Below are positions 16,017 to 24,595 of a stretch of DNA of 64,000 nucleotides, piece after piece (position 1 is the stretch's first letter; every line of letters begins with the position of its first letter). Under the pieces are notes generated by a model. It was not told where the DNA came from, did no database searches, and saw nothing but the letters and a program-made list of their open reading frames with translations. The translations under genes and the position numbers were made by a program. The stretch covers positions 19,383 to 83,382 of the forward strand of contig JAEFAE010000006.1 in the NCBI GenBank assembly GCA_016291135.1, written 5' to 3'. This stretch comes from Bacteroidales bacterium (GTDB taxonomy: Bacteria; Bacteroidota; Bacteroidia; Bacteroidales; F082).

Positions 16017-16931
16017 TTATCTCAGGCTGAACGTGGTTTGTCCCACGAGGTTGTCATTGTCGTCGTAGATGTCGACGAAATAGTAGCCCGGAAGCATCTC
16101 CCGGCCGGCCGGCTTGATGTAGTAGGCGCGGACGTCCTTCTCCTTGTTTTCGTAGTTGACGTGGATCTTCTCCGTGTACTGGAGCAACTCGCCTTGGTAC
16201 ATGAACGCATATTCATCGCCCATGCCTTTGGTAATGATACTCTTGGAGGGATCGGCAATACGGAGATAGAAGTTCTTTCCTCCGGCACTGACCAGGTCGT
16301 TCTGTCCGACGGTGAAGTCCACACGGATCCGTTCGGTACGGCCGGCCTTGTCGGTCACCGTCTCCTGGCTGCCACCTTTGAAACGCACCGGGTTGGCGCT
16401 GAGGTTGTAGATGCGGAGCACGGCGGCTTGGTTGACCTTGTTGGTCAGTTCCTCTTTCTGCCGTTGCAGGTTCTTGTTCTGCTTGCGCTCTTCCTGCACC
16501 TCCTCACGGATGCGCTCGTTCTCGGCCACCAGTTCCTGGTTGACGACATACAGCGAATCCAGCTGGTGTACATATTTCTGAGAGATGGCTTGCAGCTCCG
16601 TCACCTTTTTCTTGATGCGGTTATAGTCCCATTGGGTCTCCAACAGCTTCTTGATCTCTTCGGCGTCGGCCTGGATGATGCTGTCTTTCTCAGCCAGTTG
16701 GGTGCTGAGTTCACCATAGTTCTCCTTTAATTCGTTGTGGACGCGGAGCAGGCTGTCGACTTCGGCCTGGAAATCCGCCCGCTGTTGTTCCTTCTCTTTC
16801 TCCAAGGTGTTCAGGTTGCCTTTGATGGAGATGAGCCAGCAGGACAGTCCAATGATAATCAGTGCCAAAAGGCCGAGAATGGCATAGACCCAGCCTTTCG
16901 ATCTGGTGGAAGAAGTTCTTTCAGTGTTCAT
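16017..16931 (-). CDS. coiled-coil inner-membrane protein, unknown function
   Basis: A 304-residue protein with one N-terminal membrane helix (about residues 14-34), a long coiled coil (about 38-175) and a C-terminal beta-rich domain of about 130 residues (RVDFTVGQNDLV, YYIKPAGREMLPGYYFVDIYD). Such proteins are conserved in Bacteroidetes and often mislabelled as chromosome-partitioning proteins. The C-terminal domain should lie in the periplasm. It ends the leftward gldH-wza-wzc-upxY series after a 34-base gap and may belong to it. A role in envelope assembly is plausible from context only. Confidence 0.6.
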   Translation of the reverse strand: MNTERTSSTRSKGWVYAILGLLALIIIGLSCWLISIKGNLNTLEKEKEQQRADFQAEVDSLLRVHNELKENYGELSTQLAEKDSIIQADAEEIKKLLETQWDYNRIKKKVTELQAISQKYVHQLDSLYVVNQELVAENERIREEVQEERKQNKNLQRQKEELTNKVNQAAVLRIYNLSANPVRFKGGSQETVTDKAGRTERIRVDFTVGQNDLVSAGGKNFYLRIADPSKSIITKGMGDEYAFMYQGELLQYTEKIHVNYENKEKDVRAYYIKPAGREMLPGYYFVDIYDDNDNLVGQTTFSLR

Positions 16932-16965
16932 TGAATCTTGTTTTTATACTATTAATTTCAATTTC

Positions 16966-17499
16966 CTATAGGGATGTTTCCTTTTGGTACACCGGTTCCA
17001 CCCGGGTCCGGGCGATGTTGATGGGCAGGTAATGCCCCACCGATTCGATATAGACGATCAGGCGTTTCTTGTTCTTGATCGGGGCCAGGCGTCCGATCAG
17101 GCCCATCATCTCGCCGCTGGTGATCCGCACCAGTTGGCCTTCGTGGAATTCAATCTGTTCTTGTTCCTGTTCCGTCCCCTCAAAGTCATCGCAGTATCTC
17201 TTGATGGCGTTGATCTGGTTTTCCGGCACCGTCACGGCTTTTCTCTCAAAACTCACGAACTTCGTCACACCCGGAATGGACAGGATCTCGTAATGGCTTT
17301 TATCATCCGCACGGACAAACAGGTAGGATTTGAACAACGGCTCCTCCACCTTCTTCAATCGGTCGCTCCATCGCTTCATCCTCGTGACCAGGGGAAGGTA
17401 GGCTTCATAGCCTTGTTCGACCAGTCGGGCATACACCTTCTTCTCGGCTCGGGAATGAAGATACAGCGCGTACCACGGAAGCTTGTCCGTTTTAGTCAT
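16966..17499 (-). CDS. UpxY/RfaH-type NusG paralogue, transcription antiterminator
   Basis: A 177-residue NusG-like protein. The NGN domain starts PWYALYLHSRAEKKVYARL and includes EEPLFKSYLFVR; a C-terminal KOW-like region has EGQLVRITSGEMMGLIGRL. In Bacteroides, UpxY proteins bind RNA polymerase at polysaccharide loci and prevent early termination; P. gingivalis has a homologous gene next to its Wzc/Wza genes. Seven bases downstream of the wzc stop, so in the same operon. It may act on distant polysaccharide clusters because no glycosyltransferases lie here. Confidence 0.8.
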   Translation of the reverse strand: MTKTDKLPWYALYLHSRAEKKVYARLVEQGYEAYLPLVTRMKRWSDRLKKVEEPLFKSYLFVRADDKSHYEILSIPGVTKFVSFERKAVTVPENQINAIKRYCDDFEGTEQEQEQIEFHEGQLVRITSGEMMGLIGRLAPIKNKKRLIVYIESVGHYLPINIARTRVEPVYQKETSL

Positions 17500-17505
17500 A
17501 ACGTT

Positions 17506-19998
17506 TTAATTGTCTTTTTGTTTTTTGCGTCTCGCTTTTTTCTTGCCATCGTCGTAGTCGGAGTAGTATCCTTCAGCCACATCGCCGTAGCTGCCGTACT
17601 TGCCTCCGCCATAGCTATAGCTGTATCCGTAGCCGTATCCATAGTGGTATTTGCCATAGCCATAGCCGCCTTCCTGGTGGACACCGTTGATCACGATGTT
17701 GACCTTCAGGCCGCGTTGCTCGATGTCTTGGATGATGCTGGCGAAGATGTTCTTGTCGGTGTGGCCTTGACGCACGATGTAGATGTTGGCGTCGGAGTAC
17801 TTCATCAGCAGGAAGGCATCGGTGACCAGTCCCAAGGGCGGGGTATCGATGATGATGTAGTCATAGCGTTTCTTCAGCTCCTCGAAGAGCTCGGCGCACT
17901 TGTCGGAAGCGATGAGCTCGGCCGGGTTGGGCGGGATGGGGCCCGAGGGGATGAGGTCGAGGCTTTCGATCTTACCTGTATTCTGGATCACCTCGTCGAG
18001 CGAGTTCTTGTTGCTGAGATAGGAACTCAAGCCGACGTTGTTCGTGAGGCCGAACTCCTGGAACAGCTTCGGCTTACGCATGTCGAAGCCGAGCAACAGG
18101 GTCTTCTTGCCGTAGAGCGCATAGATGGAGGCGATGTTGATGCTGTTGAAGGTCTTGCCTACACTCTGCATGTCGCCGGTGACCAGGATGGTGCTCTTGG
18201 GCTTGTTTTGCGTGATGAAGTCGATATTGGTACGTACCGAGCGGAAGGCTTCGGCCACGGGTGACTTGGGCTTGTTGATGACCACCAGCGGGTCTTTGCC
18301 GGAGCAAAGGCCGATCTGTCCGATGATGGGGAAGTTGGTGGCTTTCTCCACGTCTTTGCGCGTCTGGATCTTGAGGTTGAAGTAGTCCCTGAGGAAGAGG
18401 ATGAGGGCCGGGATCAGCAGGCCGATGATCAAGGCCAACAGCAGGTTCATGGCCCGACGAGGCGCCACCAAGGTGGCCCGTTTGGTGCTGGCATAGTCGA
18501 TGATCTCGTTGTCGGGAGTGTTGGAGGCCTTCAGGATCTGGGCCTCTGCGCGACGTTGCATTAGGTAGTTGTAGGTTTCCTCGCTCAACGAGAACTTACG
18601 CTCGTAGTTGATCAACATACGCTCCTTCTGAGGCAGGTTGCGAGCCTCGGCCTCGCTTTTGCGGATGCGGTTCTCAATGTCGCTGATGCCCATAGCCGTC
18701 TTCTCGACCAGGTTGTTGATGTTTTCGAGTAGGGTCCGCTTGGTCGTAACGATCTGTTCATCGATCTTGACGATCTGCGGGTGTTCCTCGGTCAGGGTGA
18801 GCAACAGGGAGGCTTTCTGCTGGTTGAGGTTGACCAGGTCTTGCACCAATTTGTTCAGCAAGGGGTCGCTGATACCCATGGCCGACGGAGCGGCGAGGTC
18901 GTTGGGGTTGTTGATGTTCTCCTGGATATACGACTGCAAGCGCTTGTAGTACTGTTGGTTGACCAGCATGTTGGCGTGCTCTTCCTCTAGGGTTTTCAGC
19001 GAGGCGATTACTTGGCTCGTTTGGGCATTAAGATTGGTCAAGTCGTGGGCGGACCGGAATTCCTGAAGATCGACCTCCGCCTTGTTCAGGGAACTCTCGG
19101 TCTCGGCCAGTTGTTCGTCGATGAATTGGATGGTATTCTCGGAGACGATATTCTTGCGTTCCAAGCCTCGGTTCACGTAAACATCCATCAATGTGTTCAC
19201 GAATTCGACCATCTTTTGGCGGTTCTCGCCCGTCATGCTGATGGATAGAATGGAGGCTTGCTTGCTAATAGGGGCCACGGAGAAATTGCGCATACGACGG
19301 GTCAGTGTCAGGTAGTCGTAGAAGCAGAATGACATTTTTTTGTCGTTGTGAATGTGAGGCTTGAACCGGGAATTCTTGCTGATCTTGAAGCGGTTATACC
19401 CGGTGTCAATCCATTCGTCAAACTTGTATTCACCATTAATCTCGATCTCTTCGGGTGTCTGTACAATGAACTGCTCGGTGGTATAGTCATATTCCGAGTG
19501 GTAGTCTGACTTGGCTTTGAGGGAGATCTGGTCGCCGTTGATGACGATGTTGTAGGTCAGGTTGACGGCCTGAGGCGCAGTGTGGTCGAATTCCACAGTG
19601 AAGGGCGTGCTCTTGTACAGCTCATGGGTGACAAGCCGGTTGTTTTCGAAGTAGCCCACTTCCAGGTCCATCTTCTTGACCACCTGTTCGCACAGCGAAT
19701 AGGATTTCAGGATGGCGATCTCGTTGTCGAGGTTCTGCGTGCTGCTGAACGAAGAACGCGTCATGATGGCCGTCGGGTCGAGACCGGAACGGTCGTCCTT
19801 GACCAGGACGGTGCCCGAAATCTGGTACTCCGGCGTCTTGAGACGGTTGTACAGCCATCCGCATCCTACCGCGACCGCGGCGGAGATCAGGAACAGGTAC
19901 CAGTAGTGCAGGAAAATATAGACGAGCGACTTGATGTCGATCGATTGTTCGTCGTTGTTTTGTGTGCGATATTTTGGGGTTTCGGAAGGGTTGCTCAT
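17506..19998 (-). CDS. Wzc-type polysaccharide co-polymerase and tyrosine autokinase
   Basis: An 830-residue BY-kinase. A Wzz domain with first membrane helix (about residues 28-48), a long periplasmic coiled-coil part, a second helix (about 505-525) and a cytoplasmic kinase. The kinase carries Walker A GDMQSVGKT (about 605-613), Walker A' LLLGFDMRKP and Walker B IIIDTPP (about 715). The tail is extremely Tyr/Gly-rich (about 20 tyrosines in 50 residues), the autophosphorylation cluster, and ends in a basic stretch. With Wza it controls polymerisation and export of surface polysaccharide. The Walker A sequence departs from the common PGEGKS form. Gap to wza 13 bases. Confidence 0.88.
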   Translation of the reverse strand: MSNPSETPKYRTQNNDEQSIDIKSLVYIFLHYWYLFLISAAVAVGCGWLYNRLKTPEYQISGTVLVKDDRSGLDPTAIMTRSSFSSTQNLDNEIAILKSYSLCEQVVKKMDLEVGYFENNRLVTHELYKSTPFTVEFDHTAPQAVNLTYNIVINGDQISLKAKSDYHSEYDYTTEQFIVQTPEEIEINGEYKFDEWIDTGYNRFKISKNSRFKPHIHNDKKMSFCFYDYLTLTRRMRNFSVAPISKQASILSISMTGENRQKMVEFVNTLMDVYVNRGLERKNIVSENTIQFIDEQLAETESSLNKAEVDLQEFRSAHDLTNLNAQTSQVIASLKTLEEEHANMLVNQQYYKRLQSYIQENINNPNDLAAPSAMGISDPLLNKLVQDLVNLNQQKASLLLTLTEEHPQIVKIDEQIVTTKRTLLENINNLVEKTAMGISDIENRIRKSEAEARNLPQKERMLINYERKFSLSEETYNYLMQRRAEAQILKASNTPDNEIIDYASTKRATLVAPRRAMNLLLALIIGLLIPALILFLRDYFNLKIQTRKDVEKATNFPIIGQIGLCSGKDPLVVINKPKSPVAEAFRSVRTNIDFITQNKPKSTILVTGDMQSVGKTFNSINIASIYALYGKKTLLLGFDMRKPKLFQEFGLTNNVGLSSYLSNKNSLDEVIQNTGKIESLDLIPSGPIPPNPAELIASDKCAELFEELKKRYDYIIIDTPPLGLVTDAFLLMKYSDANIYIVRQGHTDKNIFASIIQDIEQRGLKVNIVINGVHQEGGYGYGKYHYGYGYGYSYSYGGGKYGSYGDVAEGYYSDYDDGKKKARRKKQKDN

Positions 19999-20011
19999 GG
20001 CTTGCGTTTTT

Positions 20012-20839
20012 TTAATCGTTTCCGGTGATTCGATAGACTAAGGTGTAGATGGTGACGCCTAACGACAGGATGGAGAAGACGGTCGAATACGGGAAGGTGG
20101 TGAAGCCCCAGCGCTTGAGTTTCAGCGGTTCGACATAGAGGATGTCGTTGGGTTTCAGGTAGTAATAGGGCGACGAAAGGATGTCGGCCTTCCCGAGGTT
20201 GAGGGTGATGATCTCCGAGCCGTTGTCGGTACGACGGATCAGCTTCACGTTGGAGGTCTTGGCAAAGCTCGACAGGTTGCCGGCCAGCGAAAGGGCCTCG
20301 AACAGGTTGATCTCCGACTGGTACACTCTATACTTGCCGGGTCTCTGGACCTCGCCGATGATGGTCAGGTCGAAGTTGGAGAGTTTCACCATCAGGGCGG
20401 TCTCCTTGACGTAGCGGCTCAGCTGTTCCTCCAGTTTGTACTTGGCCTGTTCTACCGTGAGATTCTTGACCTCCACCAGACCGATCAGGGGATAGTCGAT
20501 GTAGCCGTCTTTGTTAACGGTATAAGAATTCAGGTAGATGGAGGCGTCGGAACTCATGTAGTTGCTTCGGGCACCTTCACCGTTGAGGGCATCCGTGTTC
20601 TTCTCATCGATGATGTTGATGGCACGGATGTAAAGATTGTCGCCTGGTTGGATCTTATAGCTCAGGCTCCGTTCGTTTTGGTATTCGATGGAGGTGGTGT
20701 TGTTGACCATTTGCGCGTCCTTGAGGAGCAGCATCTTCTTGTGCGATACACAGGAGGAAAATGTCAGGATCCCGAGAAGGGCAAGCAGCCCGAAGCTGCG
20801 AAACAATCTTTTCATGGTGTCTATTGCTTTTTTGTTCAT
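20012..20839 (-). CDS. Wza-type polysaccharide export outer-membrane lipoprotein
   Basis: A 275-residue protein with a lipobox FSSC, then the Poly_export domain (YKIQPGDNLYIRAINI), SLBB-type segments (VEVKNLTVEQAKYKLEEQL; IIGEVQRPGKYRVYQ) and a C-terminal hydrophobic helix (about residues 245-268). Wza-like proteins form the outer-membrane channel for capsule or O-polysaccharide and work with the co-polymerase encoded next. The start at 20839 overlaps the gldH stop by four bases; the later ATG at 20815 would give a more usual signal peptide and cannot be excluded. Confidence 0.85.
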   Translation of the reverse strand: MNKKAIDTMKRLFRSFGLLALLGILTFSSCVSHKKMLLLKDAQMVNNTTSIEYQNERSLSYKIQPGDNLYIRAINIIDEKNTDALNGEGARSNYMSSDASIYLNSYTVNKDGYIDYPLIGLVEVKNLTVEQAKYKLEEQLSRYVKETALMVKLSNFDLTIIGEVQRPGKYRVYQSEINLFEALSLAGNLSSFAKTSNVKLIRRTDNGSEIITLNLGKADILSSPYYYLKPNDILYVEPLKLKRWGFTTFPYSTVFSILSLGVTIYTLVYRITGND

Positions 20840-21303
20840 TGCTGGTTGATGATGGCGATCTTTTTGATGCCCTCCAAGGGCGTGATGGGCATCCGGTTTT
20901 CAAGCTGGAACATATAAGTGCCGGCTTCGCTCAGGCTCAGTTCGCTGTTGATGGGCAGGTTGAAGGTATAGCCGCCTTCTTTCAAATCCGACTTCCACTG
21001 TCCGTCCGCATCCTTCAGGCGGAAATGGTAGTTCTTTGCACGGAGGGGGTTGCCGTTGGCGTCGAATACCGTGAAGACCACGGTGAGGTGGTCGTAGGCG
21101 TATGAGGGGGCGAAGGTGACCTCCATGTTCAGGTTGTAGGTGGTCGGGCGCTTGAGTTCCACTTGTTTGGTGATGAAGTCGAAACGTTCCCAACCGCTGG
21201 CGGTAAAGGTCCTCGACAACAGGGCGTTCCCGTCTGTGTTGGAATGGCAGGAGGCCAATCCGAGGACTACCAACAGACAAAGACTGTACAAAATTTTTCT
21301 CAT
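20836..21303 (-). CDS. gldH: GldH-family lipoprotein
   Basis: A 155-residue protein with signal peptide and lipobox LASC. The mature part follows the GldH pattern: SGWERFDFITKQVE near the start, YNLNMEVTFAPSYAYDHLTVVF in the middle, and at the end GTYMFQLENRMPITPLEGIKKIAI, which mirrors the family's G-x-Y-x-F-x-(V/I)-E-x-x-M...L-x-G-I. GldH is needed for gliding and T9SS function in Flavobacterium; its exact role is unclear. First gene of the polysaccharide operon, with a -7 box just upstream. The assignment is by pattern and remains moderate. Confidence 0.6.
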   Translation of the reverse strand: MRKILYSLCLLVVLGLASCHSNTDGNALLSRTFTASGWERFDFITKQVELKRPTTYNLNMEVTFAPSYAYDHLTVVFTVFDANGNPLRAKNYHFRLKDADGQWKSDLKEGGYTFNLPINSELSLSEAGTYMFQLENRMPITPLEGIKKIAIINQQ

Positions 21304-21320
21304 AGCCGATATTTAGCAGG

Positions 21321-21328
21321 CAAAGATA
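21321..21328 (-). promoter_or_regulatory. -7 box for gldH-wza-wzc-upxY operon
   Basis: Minus-strand TATCTTTG, a full TAnnTTTG match, 18 bases upstream of the gldH start. Confidence 0.6.
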
Positions 21329-21421
21329 CACTATTTTATTCAATAGTCCGTATCCATTCCCTATTTTTTTAGCAACAAAAAAAATCTTTGGAAACAACCC
21401 TTTCCAATTGCAACATTTCGT

Positions 21422-21429
21422 TACTTTTG
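21422..21429 (+). promoter_or_regulatory. -7 box for pbp2-rodA
   Basis: TACTTTTG, a full TAnnTTTG match, 16 bases before the PBP2 start. Divergent from the gldH promoter about 100 bases away. Confidence 0.6.
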
Positions 21430-21445
21430 CAGTTGAGATACCATC

Positions 21446-23278
21446 ATGAAAACAGTCAACCGGAATTTAGCGAAAAGGCAGTACGTCGTCATCGGCATTT
21501 TTGTCGTGATTGGCGTGGTTTATCTATTGAAACTCTTTTCGTTACAGGTGCTCGACAAGTCGCTGAAACAGTCGGCTGACAACAACGTGTTGCGTTTTGT
21601 GACCCAGTACCCCGCTCGTGGCAAGGTGTTCGATCGCAACGGGGAGCTGCTGGTGTACAACGAGGCGGTCTATGACTTGATGGTGGTGCCTGGACAGGTG
21701 AAAGACATCGATACGCTTGAGTTCTGCCGCTTGCTCGGCCTCGAACCGGAGGTCTTTACGGAGCGGCTGGTCAAGGCGCGCAAGTATTCGCGGGTCAAGG
21801 CCTCGATCTTTATGTCGCAGATTCCCAAGGAAGACTATGCCCATATCGGAGAAATCCTCTACCGTTACCCTGGCTTTTATTTCCAGACCCGAACGCTCCG
21901 GCACTATCCCATGGCCATTGCCGCCCATACGCTGGGCGATATCGGCGAGGTGGACCAGGCCCAACTGGAACGCGATCCCTACTACAAGATGGGCGACTAT
22001 GTGGGCAAGTCGGGCATCGAGAAATACTATGAGAAGGAGCTTCGCGGCAAGAAAGGCCTGAAGGTGGTCATGGTCGACGTGCACAACCGCGAGAAAGGCA
22101 GTTACCTCGACGGGCTGCTCGACACGCTCCCTTCGCCCGGCAAGGATCTCTACCTTGGCCTCGATGCGGAGCTCCAAGCCTACGGAGAAAAGCTCATGCA
22201 TGGGAAGATCGGCTCCATCGTCGCCATCGAGCCCAAGACGGGGCAGATCCTGGCCTTCGTGTCCAGCCCGTCGTACGACCCCAATCTCCTGGTGGGACGT
22301 GCCCGAGGCACCAACTTTGCCGCCCTGCTCAACGATCCGGACAAGCCCTTGATCAACCGGGCGGTCAGCGGCACCTATCCTCCGGGATCCACCTTCAAGA
22401 TGGTGAACGGCCTCATCGCCCTCCAGAGTGGCAGCATCACCCCCGCCACCCGGTTCCATTGCAACGGCCCGGGCACCACGCCGATCAAATGCACCCACCA
22501 CCATGGTGGATCGCCCGACCTGGCCAATGCCATCGAGAACTCGTGCAACCCCTATTTCTACGAGGCGTTCAAGACCACCATCAACAACCCGAAGTTCGGA
22601 AACATCAAGAAAGGGTTTGAGTATTGGCGCGACATGACCTGGAAACTGGGACTGGGACATAAATTCGATACCGACATTCCTTCGGAGCTGGCAGGCAACA
22701 TCCCCACCCGGGAGTTCTACGACAAGATCTATCGCGGGAGCTGGAATTCAGTGACCATCCGGTCGTTGGGCATCGGACAGGGGGAGATCCTGCTTACCCC
22801 GTTGCAGCTGGCCAACATAGCAGCCACCATCGCCAACGAAGGCTACTACTATCCCCCGCACCTCATCCGTGCCTTCGGCGACTCCACTGCCATTCCCGAA
22901 AAAATGACAACCCGCATCGAGACAGGCATCGAACGCCGCCATTTCAAGGTGATCAAGGCAGGGATGCAGAGTGTGTTTGAGGGCTCCCATGGCACGGCGC
23001 GCAGCTCGAAGATTCCGGGCATTACGGCAGGCGGCAAGACAGGTACGGCCCAAAACCCCCACGGCGACAACCACTCCATCTTCATCGCTTTCGCTCCCGT
23101 GGAGGATCCCCAGATCGCCCTCTCGATCATCATCGAAAACGGCGGTTATGGGTCCACTTGGGCGGCGCCGATCGCCTCCCTGATGATGGAGAAGTACATC
23201 CGGGGCAGCACCGAGCGGACGGCTGTGGAGAAACGCATGATGGACGGTGTGATCAATTATTCGAGGAAAAAGAAATGA
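21446..23278 (+). CDS. mrdA: penicillin-binding protein 2, elongation transpeptidase
   Basis: A 610-residue class B PBP. One N-terminal membrane helix (about residues 14-33), a PBP-dimer/pedestal region (PARGKVFDRNGELLVYN), then the transpeptidase domain with STFK (Ser about residue 316), SCN (about 366) and KTGT (about 530). It crosslinks peptidoglycan during lateral wall growth, paired with RodA encoded next (ATG overlaps the stop). The order pbp2-rodA without mreBCD directly upstream is unusual only in that the mre genes must lie elsewhere. All catalytic motifs are intact. Confidence 0.92.
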   Translation: MKTVNRNLAKRQYVVIGIFVVIGVVYLLKLFSLQVLDKSLKQSADNNVLRFVTQYPARGKVFDRNGELLVYNEAVYDLMVVPGQVKDIDTLEFCRLLGLEPEVFTERLVKARKYSRVKASIFMSQIPKEDYAHIGEILYRYPGFYFQTRTLRHYPMAIAAHTLGDIGEVDQAQLERDPYYKMGDYVGKSGIEKYYEKELRGKKGLKVVMVDVHNREKGSYLDGLLDTLPSPGKDLYLGLDAELQAYGEKLMHGKIGSIVAIEPKTGQILAFVSSPSYDPNLLVGRARGTNFAALLNDPDKPLINRAVSGTYPPGSTFKMVNGLIALQSGSITPATRFHCNGPGTTPIKCTHHHGGSPDLANAIENSCNPYFYEAFKTTINNPKFGNIKKGFEYWRDMTWKLGLGHKFDTDIPSELAGNIPTREFYDKIYRGSWNSVTIRSLGIGQGEILLTPLQLANIAATIANEGYYYPPHLIRAFGDSTAIPEKMTTRIETGIERRHFKVIKAGMQSVFEGSHGTARSSKIPGITAGGKTGTAQNPHGDNHSIFIAFAPVEDPQIALSIIIENGGYGSTWAAPIASLMMEKYIRGSTERTAVEKRMMDGVINYSRKKK

Positions 23279-24546
23279 CCGACAGAAACAGTATCATAGG
23301 AAAAGTGGATTGGCCCCTGCTGCTGATGTATTTCGCGCTGGTGCTGATAGGATGGTGCAACATCTACTCCGCCGGTTTGAGCGAAGGGAGCCATCCCATC
23401 TACGACATGAGCCAGTTCTCGGGCAAGCAGATGATCTGGATCGGTGTCTCCCTGTTGCTGGGATTCATCATCCTGTTGCTGGACGCCAAGTTCTTCGACG
23501 CCTTCGCCATCTGGATCTATGTCATCGTGGTTTTCCTGCTCGTGGTGGTGTTGGTCTATGGCAAGGCCACCAAGGGCGCCACGTCTTGGATCAACCTGGG
23601 AGGCGGTTTCAAGCTGCAACCCTCCGAGTTTGCCAAGTTGGGTACGGCGCTTGCGTTGTCGAGCTATCTTGGCCGTTACGACGTCGACCTGAAAAACCGT
23701 CGGACCCGACTGATCAGCTATGCCATCATTCTGGTGCCGGCCGCCTTGGTGCTCCTGCAAAACGATACGGGATCGGCCCTGGTGTTCGCTTCCTTCATCT
23801 TTGTTCTCTATCGTGAAGGCATGCCGGGGGCCGGTGCGCTCATGCTGATTGCGGTTGGACTGGTGGCGGTGTTTGTGCTCACCTTGCTATGGACGCCCAA
23901 GGTGATGGTCATTGTATTGGGAGGGCTTTTGGCCCTGACCTTGGCCTATTACCTGCTCAACAAGAAGAAAGGCCTGTGGACCATGGTGGCGGTGTTTGTC
24001 GCTTTCAGCGCCTTCGTCTTTGTGGTCGACTTTGCCTTTTACCACATCCTCGAGGATCACCAACGCATCCGTATCGAGGTGTTGTTGGGCCTGAAGGAAG
24101 ACCTGAAAGGGGCCGGATACAACCTGCACCAGTCGAAGATCGCCATCGGATCGGGCGGCTTCTGGGGGAAAGGCTTCCTGCAAGGCACCCAAACCAAATA
24201 CGATTTCGTTCCTGAACAGCATACCGACTTCATTTTCTGCACCATCGGCGAGGAGGGAGGTTTCAAGGGCTCCCTGGTCGTGCTGTTGCTCTATATCGGC
24301 ATGCTGGTGCGTATCATCCGGATGGCGGAGCGTCAACGGTCCGACTTCAGCCGGGTGTACGGCTATGCCATCGCGGGGATCCTCTTCGTGCATGTGGCGA
24401 TCAACATCGGCATGACCATCGGTCTGGTCCCGGTCATCGGCATCCCCTTGCCCTTCTTGAGTTACGGAGGGTCCAGCATGTTGGCGTTCTCGATCATGTT
24501 GGCGATCTTTGTCAAGCAAGATGCCAACCGACTGAACGTCCTTTAA
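23275..24546 (+). CDS. rodA: RodA, SEDS peptidoglycan glycosyltransferase
   Basis: The track start (23158) lies inside pbp2. The ATG at 23275 overlaps its TGA and gives 423 residues beginning MTDRNSIIGKVDW. About ten membrane segments and SEDS signatures are seen: GATSWINLGGGFKLQPSEF near residue 100 and, toward the end, NIGMTIGLVPVIGIPLPFLSYGG. RodA polymerises glycan strands from lipid II, and PBP2 crosslinks them. Translational coupling to pbp2 fits their 1:1 complex. An extended hydrophobic middle around residues 165-250 is longer than in E. coli RodA, common in Bacteroidetes. Confidence 0.92.
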   Translation: MTDRNSIIGKVDWPLLLMYFALVLIGWCNIYSAGLSEGSHPIYDMSQFSGKQMIWIGVSLLLGFIILLLDAKFFDAFAIWIYVIVVFLLVVVLVYGKATKGATSWINLGGGFKLQPSEFAKLGTALALSSYLGRYDVDLKNRRTRLISYAIILVPAALVLLQNDTGSALVFASFIFVLYREGMPGAGALMLIAVGLVAVFVLTLLWTPKVMVIVLGGLLALTLAYYLLNKKKGLWTMVAVFVAFSAFVFVVDFAFYHILEDHQRIRIEVLLGLKEDLKGAGYNLHQSKIAIGSGGFWGKGFLQGTQTKYDFVPEQHTDFIFCTIGEEGGFKGSLVVLLLYIGMLVRIIRMAERQRSDFSRVYGYAIAGILFVHVAINIGMTIGLVPVIGIPLPFLSYGGSSMLAFSIMLAIFVKQDANRLNVL

Positions 24547-24558
24547 ACAAATTATTCG

Positions 24559-24566
24559 TATATTTG
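24559..24566 (+). promoter_or_regulatory. -7 box for lytic transglycosylase gene
   Basis: TATATTTG (TAnnTTTG) 30 bases before the ATG at 24596. Confidence 0.55.
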
Positions 24567-24595
24567 CACCCTTGAACCCTTTTATTGTCGATAAT

